Assembly: GCA_045106295.1 (NCBI GenBank)
Contig: JBGCEI010000025.1
Location: 1 to 7,667 of the forward strand
Source: WTJX01 sp045106295
Lineage (GTDB): Bacteria > Bacteroidota > Bacteroidia > Cytophagales > JAAEPT01
DNA: 7,667 nucleotides
Reading direction: 5' to 3'
Both the position numbers and the translations under genes were made by a program. Each line of letters begins with the position of its first letter. Position 1 is the stretch's first letter. Below, piece after piece: positions 1 to 5,543 of the stretch. The notes beneath the pieces are model-generated. The model had not been told where the DNA came from. It did no database searches and worked only from the letters and a program-made list of their open reading frames with translations.

Positions 1-20
1 CAGGGCAATCGCCTTTAAAA
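1..20 (+). repeat. Left terminal inverted repeat of the ISAs1-family element
   Basis: These 20 bases are the exact reverse complement of positions 1217-1236. They begin with CAGGG, a tip typical of ISAs1-family ends. The first base of the window is the first base of the repeat, so the outer flank is not visible. Confidence 0.93.
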
Positions 21-91
21 TTTGCTAAGTATTGAAAATTGCATTATTTTTATTGTGTAGTTGATTCACACCGAGTCTGCATTAAAAAAAA

Positions 92-1222
92 ATGCATTTC
101 TCAAAATCAACAGAAAAAATTTCCCAGAGTTTCTCTTCTCATTTCTCATCGTTGGAAGATCCACGCAGAACAACCCATGGTCACCATATTTATCCTCTAG
201 AAGAGATACTTTTTTTAGTAGTATCTTCTGTCGTTAGTGGCTGGACACATTGGACAGAAATCGAAGAGTTTGGTACTAATAAACTAAACTGGCTTCGTAA
301 GTTTTACAATTATCCTGATGGCGTACCTTCTCATGATGCGCTAGGTAAATTATTTGCACGTTTAGATCATGAAGCATTCAACAGCTGTTTCATTAGTTGG
401 GTAAATGCTCGTGCAGAATTATCTGGTGGAGATATTATATCCATAGATGGAAAAACAGCACGTGGCTCATCAGAAGACGGTTCAAAAGCAGCTGTACATA
501 CCGTTTCAGCTTACGCCTTTGAAAACAGACTTACATTAGCTCAAAAGACTGTTTTTGAGAAGAGTAATGAGATTACAGCTATTCCCGAGTTATTAGATTT
601 ACTAACCATAGAAGGCAGTGTAGTGACCATAGATGCTATGGGATGTCAAAAGAAAATAGCGGAAAAAATCATTGAAAAAAAAGCTAATTACACCCTTATG
701 GTCAAAGGAAATCAACAAGCCTTGCATGAGCAGATAAAGAGTGTGTTTGGTCACACTGTTTTAGCAGATCAATCTATTGAATATGATCTGGGACATGGTA
801 GAATAGAAGAAAGAAAATGTAGTGTAATTACTGATTTACGCTTCTTAGATGAAGCAGTAAACTGGAAGGGTATTCAGAGCCTAGTAAGGGTAGAGTCAAA
901 GCGCACAAATAAACCTACTGAATATACTTCACAAGAAACAAGGTACTATATCAGTTCTGCTAAGAAAACAGCTAAAGAGTTTAATCATATTGTTCGTTCT
1001 CATTGGGCTATTGAAAATAATTTACATTGGTGCTTAGATGTACTTTTTAAAGAAGATGCTTCTAAAAAGAGGAAGGGGAATTCAGCCAAAAACTTCAATA
1101 TGATTACCAAAATGGCTTTAGCTATGATAGAAAAAATGGATAATGAGAAAATCCCCAAGACTAGAAAAAGGCAAAAATGCGCTCTAAACGATGAATACAG
1201 AGAATTAGTGCTTAGCTTTTAA
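92..1222 (+). CDS. ISAs1-family DDE transposase (H-repeat-associated protein)
   Basis: This is the transposase that cuts and moves the surrounding insertion sequence. At 376 residues it has the usual length for the family and shows no frameshift. Residues about 10-100 form the H-repeat-associated N-terminal domain (SLEDPRR near 20, then a helix-rich GWTHWTEIEEF stretch). The DDE nuclease core follows: first Asp in ISIDGKTARG (D119), second Asp in VTIDAMGCQ (D181) followed by YTLMVKGNQ, and the catalytic Glu in HWAIENNLHW (E308), with LDVLFKED just after. The start is the first ATG after the left terminal repeat. It is preceded by an A-run and no Shine-Dalgarno motif, which is normal in Bacteroidota. 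The TAA stop lies inside the right inverted repeat, so the gene and IS end overlap. It is likely functional. Confidence 0.95.
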   Translation: MHFSKSTEKISQSFSSHFSSLEDPRRTTHGHHIYPLEEILFLVVSSVVSGWTHWTEIEEFGTNKLNWLRKFYNYPDGVPSHDALGKLFARLDHEAFNSCFISWVNARAELSGGDIISIDGKTARGSSEDGSKAAVHTVSAYAFENRLTLAQKTVFEKSNEITAIPELLDLLTIEGSVVTIDAMGCQKKIAEKIIEKKANYTLMVKGNQQALHEQIKSVFGHTVLADQSIEYDLGHGRIEERKCSVITDLRFLDEAVNWKGIQSLVRVESKRTNKPTEYTSQETRYYISSAKKTAKEFNHIVRSHWAIENNLHWCLDVLFKEDASKKRKGNSAKNFNMITKMALAMIEKMDNEKIPKTRKRQKCALNDEYRELVLSF

Positions 1223-1236
1223 AGGCGATTGCCCTG
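1217..1236 (-). repeat. Right terminal inverted repeat of the ISAs1-family element
   Basis: This is the exact reverse complement of positions 1-20. It contains the transposase stop codon (1220-1222) and ends ...GCCCTG. Host sequence begins at 1237. Confidence 0.93.
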
Positions 1237-1300
1237 GTATTTTAAAAGCAAATAAATTGTCATAACTATAAATGGGCTTTGCCAAAACACCTTATTAAAT

Positions 1301-1329
1301 GATTGCTTGTAAAACTGCAAGTGGCAATC
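1301..1329 (+). other. Bulged hairpin in the spacer between the IS and the hydrolase gene
   Basis: GATTGCTTG (1301-1309) can pair with CAAG (1318-1321) and CAATC (1325-1329), giving a 9-bp stem with a 3-nt bulge and an 8-nt loop. It is followed by AAAATTT rather than a T-run, so it is not a convincing terminator. The outer arm GGCAATC matches an internal 7-mer of the IS ends, which may be chance. Nothing else is recognisable in the 191-nt spacer (1237-1427). A weak candidate Bacteroidota -7 element, TAACTTAG at 1398-1405, lies ahead of the next gene, with no good -33 partner. Confidence 0.3.
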
Positions 1330-1427
1330 AAAATTTAAAGATCGACTCGAATTTAAGTACTAAAAAAATTAACTAGTTATTTTAATTTTTGATTGTGTAA
1401 CTTAGAAAAAACATTTATAATTAGACT

Positions 1428-2342
1428 ATGAATATTATTAAAAAGAATAGCATATCAATAGTACTTTTAAGTTTAAGCCTTTCTTGTATAGCTCAAAAAC
1501 AAGACTCAATAATTTATAAAATAATCAAGAACGACACTGTCGCTAATATTGAGTTGAAGATGGATATTATTTATCCTAAAAAATATTCGAAGAATAAAAA
1601 ATTAACCGCTATGGTTTTCTTTTTTGGAGGAGGATGGGTAGCAGGTAATACCGCTCACTTCAAAAGACAAGCCATGTACTTTGCTAGCAGAGGGTTTGTT
1701 TGTTTTTTACCGCAATATAGAACTAAAAAATCACATCAAACTACACCTAAAGAATCTTTAAAAGATGCGAAATCAGCCATACGCTATATTAAAAGCAACT
1801 CAAAAAAATATCATATAGATCCAAATAAAATTATTGCTTCTGGCGGTTCGGCTGGTGGTCAGTTAGCTGCAGCGGTAGCTACTACTATAAAAATAAATGG
1901 TGAAACTGATGATTTATCAATCAGTACTATTCCGAATGCGTTGGTTTTGTTTAATCCAGTTGTAGATAACGGACCAGGAGGTTATGGGTATGATAGGGTG
2001 AAAGATTATTATTTAGACTTTTCCCCTATGCATAATATTAAAAAAAGTACTCCACCAACTTTGTTTTTATTAGGAACAAAAGACCTTTTAGTCCCTGTAT
2101 CTACGGCTAAAAACTATAAGAACAAGATGGAAAACGAAGGAAGCAGATGTGATGTATGGTTGTTTAAAGATCAAGAGCATGCTTTTTTCAACTTTAAAGA
2201 AAGTAAAGAAAGTAATTATAATTATTATAGAACCGTATATGAAGCTGATAGATTTTTAGCTAGTTTAGGTTACTTAAAAGGGAAACCAAAAGTAAAAAAA
2301 TTACCAAATATTACTGATATTGAAGTGTACGAGTTGAAATAA
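1428..2342 (+). CDS. Secreted alpha/beta-hydrolase, predicted carboxylesterase
   Basis: This is a predicted serine esterase, exported to the periplasm or outside. Residues 1-22 form a signal peptide (KK at the N-terminus, a hydrophobic core, likely cleavage at CIA|QKQ). C20 is not in a proper lipobox, so a lipoprotein is less likely. The mature part is a single alpha/beta-hydrolase domain. It has an oxyanion-type loop FFFGGGW (64-70), the nucleophile elbow GGSAG (S141 in G139-G143), an acid in LLGTKDLLVP (D219) and a histidine in QEHAFF (H251), so the Ser-Asp-His triad is complete. The loop has Phe where esterases of the HGGG type have His. From memory, FFFGGGW together with the NPVVDNGPGGYGYDRV segment (176-191) recalls putative esterases of Planctomycetes and marine Bacteroidota, often near polysaccharide-degradation genes. 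No such genes are visible here. By eye the gene is AT-richer than the atp genes. Its substrate is unknown. Confidence 0.88.
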   Translation: MNIIKKNSISIVLLSLSLSCIAQKQDSIIYKIIKNDTVANIELKMDIIYPKKYSKNKKLTAMVFFFGGGWVAGNTAHFKRQAMYFASRGFVCFLPQYRTKKSHQTTPKESLKDAKSAIRYIKSNSKKYHIDPNKIIASGGSAGGQLAAAVATTIKINGETDDLSISTIPNALVLFNPVVDNGPGGYGYDRVKDYYLDFSPMHNIKKSTPPTLFLLGTKDLLVPVSTAKNYKNKMENEGSRCDVWLFKDQEHAFFNFKESKESNYNYYRTVYEADRFLASLGYLKGKPKVKKLPNITDIEVYELK

Positions 2343-2407
2343 AGAATAGAGCCTAAACTTCTAAATTAACGACTATCTCTTCGTTGCTTCTTACACTAAA
2401 CTACTAA

Positions 2408-2447
2408 CGGCTCAAAGCTGATAGGTTTGAATTTCGGCTAAAGCCGA
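2408..2447. repeat. Two degenerate copies of a short CGGCT-AAAGC palindrome
   Basis: CGGCTCAAAGCTG (2408-2420) and CGGCTAAAGCCG (2435-2446) are near-identical 12-13-mers starting 27 nt apart. Each folds into a 5-bp hairpin. The second is the better one, TCGGC-TAAA-GCCGA at 2434-2447; the first contains one G-U pair. Short palindromes of the GGCTAAAGCC type are, from memory, common between genes in Flavobacteria, so this may be an interspersed repeat. Confidence 0.4.
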
Positions 2448-2525
2448 CTAAAGTTTCTGTTACAATCGTTATGCTGTAGTGAAACCATCATCTTTATCTT
2501 CAATAATGTTTTTTAGGTGGTTTAA

Positions 2526-2553
2526 AAGATCCTTAGAAAAGGTTAAGGATCTT
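2526..2553. other. Strong 10-bp hairpin, possible terminator
   Basis: AAGATCCTTA (2526-2535) and TAAGGATCTT (2544-2553) are perfect reverse complements around an 8-nt loop. On the plus strand the T-rich stretch (TTTCTTTTTC) starts only about ten bases after the stem. On the minus strand the stem runs directly into TTTT formed by its own end and the flank. It could be a weak terminator in either direction, or part of a structured leader or small RNA. Function is not established. Confidence 0.4.
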
Positions 2554-2556
2554 GTT

Positions 2557-2599
2557 ACTATCATTTCTTTTTCTTAACCAAACGACATTGATAGTTTGG
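2557..2599 (+). other. Pair of mutually exclusive stems upstream of the desaturase
   Basis: ACTATCA (2557-2563) can pair with TGATAGT (2589-2595), and CCAAAC (2578-2583) can pair with GTTTGG (2594-2599). The two right arms share 2594-2595, so both stems cannot form fully at once. It lies 3 nt after the strong hairpin ending at 2553. The arms are short and AT-rich, so chance is possible. No known riboswitch is recognised. Confidence 0.25.
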
Positions 2600-2822
2600 G
2601 TTTAACGCACTAAAGTAAATTCATATTCATTTCAATAAAGTTACCCTTGAATCAAAAACATTGAGTACTTTTAATACTTAGTACAAGATGTAATTATATC
2701 TGACAAATAAGCTGAGGATTCATTTTTTTAAATTTTTAGTTACAATCATATTTCTCGGGCTATCTAAATTATAGTTTCTACTAGAACTTATCATTACAGA
2801 TTAATCATTTTTAAGAGTTAAC

Positions 2823-3884
2823 ATGGCGTTTATTCACAATGTACTTCAGGCTCCGGCCTATGGATGGAAAGATCAAGACGGAAAATTAATAAAACCTTCT
2901 GTTTTAACACTTTTCCTTACTGCTTTTTCAAACATCAACATTTTTAGGTCAAAGAAAAACTGGCTTCCTTTTATGAGTTGGTCTATTGCGGTGGTTCTCC
3001 TTCCACTCTTTGTCGTATTATGTACATACTATGCAAGTTGGTGGATTACAGCTGTTTGTTTCTTCTATGCAATGATTGTAATGAGCACGCATGGCACCAT
3101 TTGGTTACATCGCTATTCTACACATAGTGCGTATAAGTTCAGCCACCCAGTTTGGCGATTCATTACACAAAATTTAGTGATCAAAACTGTTCCTGAAGAA
3201 ATATATGTGGTATCTCATCATGTACATCACGCATTATCTGATACTCCTGGAGATCCTTATAATCCACTTGGAGGTTTCTTCTATTGCATGTTAGCTGATG
3301 TAAACCATCAGTCTATTAACAAAGACTTAAACGAAGAGGAATATCAAAAAGCAAAGAACTTTTTAGCTCATACTGGAGTGGTTACCAATAGTTACCAACA
3401 GTATCTAAAATGGGGATCTATCACTAATCCTTTTTATGCAGTGGGTATTACATTACTAAATTGGGCTTTTTGGTACGGGGCTTTTTTCCTATTGGGTGGG
3501 CATGTAATTGCTCTTGCCATGTTTAGTGCCGCTATGTTTTGGTTTGTATTAGTGCGTGCATTTAATTATACGGGGCATGGTAGTGGTAAAATAAAGCACG
3601 TGGATGGAGTTGATTACGATCGACGGAATTTAGCGATCAACCAAACGAGACCTGGTTGGTTTTCTGGAGAATGGCATAACAACCATCACTTATATCCATC
3701 AAGTGCTAGATCAGGATTTCTTCCTAATCAATTAGATATGGCTTGGGTGTATATCTATTCTTTAAAGAAGTTAGGGGCTGTGAGTTCGTATCAAAACGAC
3801 CATAAAAAATTCATGGAGAATCAGATCGAAAAAAAGAATACGCTAGGGTCCTTACCTAAAATTGTGACAGATGAGTTTAAGTAA
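2823..3884 (+). CDS. Membrane fatty acid desaturase (acyl-CoA/acyl-lipid delta-9 type)
   Basis: This is a predicted di-iron membrane desaturase that introduces a cis double bond into acyl chains and so sets membrane fluidity. All histidine boxes of the stearoyl-CoA desaturase-like family are present: HRYSTH (H96-x4-H101), SHHVHH (H132-x2-H135-H136), and WHNNHH (H285-x2-H288-H289). The extra NYTGH ligand pair (N248, H252) is also there. GDPYNP after box 2 matches the DADPHN position of the family. Hydrophobic segments lie near residues 50-68, 72-88, 205-224 and 226-246. At 353 residues it has no fused cytochrome b5 or ferredoxin domain, so it needs a separate electron donor. The first ATG after AAGAGTTAAC is the natural start. 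It appears monocistronic, with a 480-nt spacer upstream and a convergent gene downstream. The exact position of the double bond cannot be told from sequence. Confidence 0.93.
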   Translation: MAFIHNVLQAPAYGWKDQDGKLIKPSVLTLFLTAFSNINIFRSKKNWLPFMSWSIAVVLLPLFVVLCTYYASWWITAVCFFYAMIVMSTHGTIWLHRYSTHSAYKFSHPVWRFITQNLVIKTVPEEIYVVSHHVHHALSDTPGDPYNPLGGFFYCMLADVNHQSINKDLNEEEYQKAKNFLAHTGVVTNSYQQYLKWGSITNPFYAVGITLLNWAFWYGAFFLLGGHVIALAMFSAAMFWFVLVRAFNYTGHGSGKIKHVDGVDYDRRNLAINQTRPGWFSGEWHNNHHLYPSSARSGFLPNQLDMAWVYIYSLKKLGAVSSYQNDHKKFMENQIEKKNTLGSLPKIVTDEFK

Positions 3885-3920
3885 ACTATCTGAATTTTAG
3901 AGGGTACTTACAGTAGCGAT

Positions 3921-3983
3921 CATCAAGGTTTGTGACCATTGATGGCGAACGAGGAAACTTCGCGACATTACACGAAGGTGTGA
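3921..3983. other. Hairpin cluster between convergent genes
   Basis: Three adjacent stems fill most of the 102-nt gap between the desaturase and methyltransferase stops. They are CATCAAGGT/ACC-A-TTGATG (3921-3944, one bulged A), GCGAA/TTCGC (3945-3963), and ACAC/GTGT with a 4-nt loop (3970-3981). CTTCG (3958-3962) can also pair with CGAAG (3973-3977), competing with the last two. None is followed by a T-run on either strand. The location suggests a two-way transcription end, but the terminator signature is incomplete. Confidence 0.4.
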
Positions 3984-3986
3984 AAA

Positions 3987-4592
3987 TTAAAACCGAAAGA
4001 CATTCGATTTAATCATATTTCCAAAGAACAACATTTTTGAATCTTGTTTAGCTTTTATTTCATTAAATAGTTGTTCGAAATCTGGTAATTGTTGTTGTTC
4101 TAATTTTGCCGTCAAACGAAAAAAGAGATACATTGTTTTCACCAGAATCTTTTTGAATCTATTTGGTTTATTTTCTACAAAATCAGTAAATAACCAAATC
4201 CCTTTGGGTTTCAAATGAAGTGTTTTTATTCTCTCAATTCCTTTTTTTACTTGTTCATTAGAGAACATATCAAAGAAAAATGGTGTGATTACAGCATGAT
4301 ATTTTTGATTAGATTCGAACAAAAAAAAGTCTTCTTGAAGAAACTGAACGTCATGATTGATTACTTTCTTTTTAGCTAACTCTAACATAACAGGTGATTT
4401 CTCTAAAAAGTCTATCTTCCACGAGCTTGGGCAGTATTTCAATACATCACCATTTCCCCCTCCTACAAATAGCACATGAGCACCTTCTGGTATTTCTGTA
4501 AAGAAATGAGTTTGAGCTTTCATGAGTGTATCTCCAAACACTATTCTACTGAGAGATGAATAGAAAGGGGCTATGAAGTTAAAGTCATTCAT
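3987..4592 (-). CDS. Class I SAM-dependent methyltransferase, UbiE-like
   Basis: This is a predicted small-molecule or lipid methyltransferase of 201 residues. The N-terminus NFIAPFYSSLSRIVFG resembles the start of UbiE/MenG-like enzymes. Motif I, VLFVGGGNGDV (40-50), is the glycine-rich SAM-binding loop. The acidic residue that would hold the SAM ribose is E64 in DFLEKSP. QEDFF (87-91) fits the motif around the adenine, and ITPFFFDMF (102-110) fits the post-II strand. It is shorter than UbiE (about 250 residues), and there is no membrane segment or signal peptide. Its ATG shares its A with the TAA of the upstream gene (TAATG), so translation is probably coupled to the UbiA-like gene and the two products probably act together. 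The substrate is unknown; it should not be called a quinone enzyme without evidence. Confidence 0.85.
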   Translation of the reverse strand: MNDFNFIAPFYSSLSRIVFGDTLMKAQTHFFTEIPEGAHVLFVGGGNGDVLKYCPSSWKIDFLEKSPVMLELAKKKVINHDVQFLQEDFFLFESNQKYHAVITPFFFDMFSNEQVKKGIERIKTLHLKPKGIWLFTDFVENKPNRFKKILVKTMYLFFRLTAKLEQQQLPDFEQLFNEIKAKQDSKMLFFGNMIKSNVFRF

Positions 4593-5419
4593 TAGTTTAA
4601 CTTATCAATTAAAAGCAAAACTAAAGGAAACATCAATACGACATCAATTAATAAACGGTAACGTTCATTTACTGTAAAGAATGAATGCTTCGTAAAAATC
4701 AAGAAGTAGACTCCAGTCATACATAAAAACAATGTACTGATCAGGTTATCTGTATGAGGGAGAAGATAAGAGCTCACTAGAACAATACTGTTTACCATGA
4801 AGCATCCTTTGATAATACGACTCGTTTTCTCTTTTCCATAATGAATAGCTATGGAAGTAAGCTCTTGTTTTTGGTCTTCTTTTATTTCAAAATACGACAA
4901 CAAAAAAAGGTTAATAAGCGCTAATAATAAAACAGAGAGTTGATAAAAGACAACCACCCAACTAAATTGATCGATCATAGAAGAAATAGAGGGTAACGAA
5001 ACACCAATTACATAGACTAATGCAACTACTCCTTCTTTGGGGTAACTGACTTCTTTTTTTGTAATCAAATGTGCATATAAGAAATGAATGCCTACGATTA
5101 AGAAAAGGCCTGTACCAGTTAATAATAAATTAGTATTTAAATAAAAAAGTAAAACACTAAGTGTTACTATTACCAATCCACATACAATTAAAAGAAGTAA
5201 CTGATAACGACTATGAAATTCATACCGTTGACCGGCATATTTCTTCCCTTGCCTTACATCTAACAAATGATCTGCTGTATAAATTAACCAGACTACTAAA
5301 GCTAAAGCAACATAGGTAATCGTATCGACAGGCCTTTGAAAATAATACGACCACAAGTATGCCATAGCGCATGAACTTATGGCTACATCGATACTTAATA
5401 TGTTGAGTAGTCTGATCAT
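4592..5419 (-). CDS. UbiA-superfamily-like polytopic membrane protein (possible prenyltransferase)
   Basis: This is a 275-residue integral membrane protein with about 8-9 hydrophobic segments (roughly 33-48, 73-94, 97-117, 129-147, 153-176, 205-220, 226-245, 255-272, plus a possible first one). Two acidic loops match the UbiA pattern. The first is LIYTADHLLDVRQG, with D50-x3-D54. The second is YFEIKEDQKQELTSIAIHYG (176-195), which lines up with the family's DxxxD..G..TLxVxxG segment. The Asn that normally sits four residues before the first Asp is I46 here, and the first Asp of the second motif appears to be Glu (E178-x3-D182). The fold assignment is good, but activity is uncertain. It is the first gene of a two-gene unit with the methyltransferase. 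Upstream are a GC-rich palindrome and the atpG terminator. A sub-consensus -7-like TAGTTTG lies at 5435-5429, very close to the start. Confidence 0.72.
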   Translation of the reverse strand: MIRLLNILSIDVAISSCAMAYLWSYYFQRPVDTITYVALALVVWLIYTADHLLDVRQGKKYAGQRYEFHSRYQLLLLIVCGLVIVTLSVLLFYLNTNLLLTGTGLFLIVGIHFLYAHLITKKEVSYPKEGVVALVYVIGVSLPSISSMIDQFSWVVVFYQLSVLLLALINLFLLSYFEIKEDQKQELTSIAIHYGKEKTSRIIKGCFMVNSIVLVSSYLLPHTDNLISTLFLCMTGVYFLIFTKHSFFTVNERYRLLIDVVLMFPLVLLLIDKLN

Positions 5420-5448
5420 TTAGTTGTACAAACTAGGTAGATTTTCTC

Positions 5449-5483
5449 AAGTATCGGGGTCGCTTGAAGCGACCCCGACACTT
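5449..5483. repeat. GC-rich 35-nt palindrome upstream of the UbiA-like gene
   Basis: AAGTaTCGGGGTCGC (5449-5463) pairs with GCGACCCCGAcACTT (5469-5483) around a TTGAA loop, giving a 15-bp stem with one A/C mismatch. The core is markedly GC-rich within an AT-rich spacer, which suggests an interspersed REP-like element or an RNA structure with a role. On the minus strand it is followed by TTGAGAAAAT, not a T-run, so it is not a typical terminator for atpG. It starts 30 nt upstream of the UbiA-like start codon. Confidence 0.6.
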
Positions 5484-5523
5484 AAAACAAAAAAACCACA
5501 CTTCTAATTAAAAGTGTGGTTTT
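5484..5523 (-). terminator. Intrinsic terminator of the atpA-atpG operon
   Basis: On the minus strand AAAACCACACTT and AAGTGTGGTTTT form a perfect 12-bp stem around an 8-nt loop (5492-5523). It is followed directly by a T-rich run, TTTTTTTGTTTT, that overlaps the stem foot. It begins 20 nt after the atpG stop. This is the classic rho-independent layout and marks the end of the ATP synthase transcript. Confidence 0.9.
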
Positions 5524-5543
5524 GAAATCGTATAAGAATTTTC

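Larger units (their letters stand above)
1..1236 (+). mobile_element. Complete insertion sequence, ISAs1 (H-repeat) family
   Basis: The element is bounded by perfect 20-bp inverted repeats that begin CAGGGCAATC and carries one intact DDE transposase filling nearly all of its 1236 bp. That size, gene content and tip sequence fit the ISAs1 family. Just inside the perfect repeats a further 6-bp match (GCTAAG at the left, CTTAGC at the right) continues the symmetry after a 3-base offset. Members usually duplicate 8-10 bp of target. The right flank begins TATTTTAAAA, but the left flank lies outside the window, so no duplication can be confirmed. Intact ends and an unbroken gene suggest a recent or still active copy. 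This is inference, because no second copy is visible here. Confidence 0.93.
2343..2822. other. 480-nt spacer without a convincing gene, rich in small hairpins
   Basis: I find no credible protein-coding gene, tRNA or known RNA family here. It holds a small hairpin AACGA/TCGTT (2368-2385), two degenerate short palindromes (2408-2447), a strong 10-bp hairpin (2526-2553), and two mutually exclusive pairings at 2557-2599. There is also a GTACT/AGTAC dyad at 2665-2684. One perfect match to the Bacteroidota -7 consensus TAnnTTTG (TAGGTTTG, 2422-2429) occurs, but with no TTG about 20 bases upstream. No clear terminator follows the hydrolase stop. The spacer could be a long desaturase leader, a small RNA locus, or decayed sequence. 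Confidence 0.5.

Noticed and set aside
1301..1329. Hairpin with GGCAATC as a leftover end of a second ISAs1 element
   Set aside because: Only a 7-bp match to the IS ends, with no CAGGG tip and no transposase remnant. It is better described as a simple bulged hairpin.
1428..1496. Lipoprotein signal at C20 of the hydrolase
   Set aside because: The preceding residues LSLS do not fit the lipobox, which wants Leu at -3. Cleavage at CIA|Q by signal peptidase I fits better.
2405..2477. Possible integron attC-like dyad (TAACG ... CGTTATGC)
   Set aside because: The right box GTTATGC does not fit GTTRRRY, the left box does not fit RYYYAAC, the inner arms do not pair in the attC layout, and there is no integrase or cassette array.
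2665..2684. GTACT/AGTAC dyad as a possible operator before the desaturase
   Set aside because: Only 5 bp per arm around a 10-nt centre with no further symmetry, and no regulator gene nearby. Too weak to call an operator.
2459..2747. 9-bp direct repeat GTTACAATC at 2459-2467 and 2739-2747
   Set aside because: A single 9-mer recurring in about 480 bases of AT-rich sequence is within chance, and the flanks do not match.
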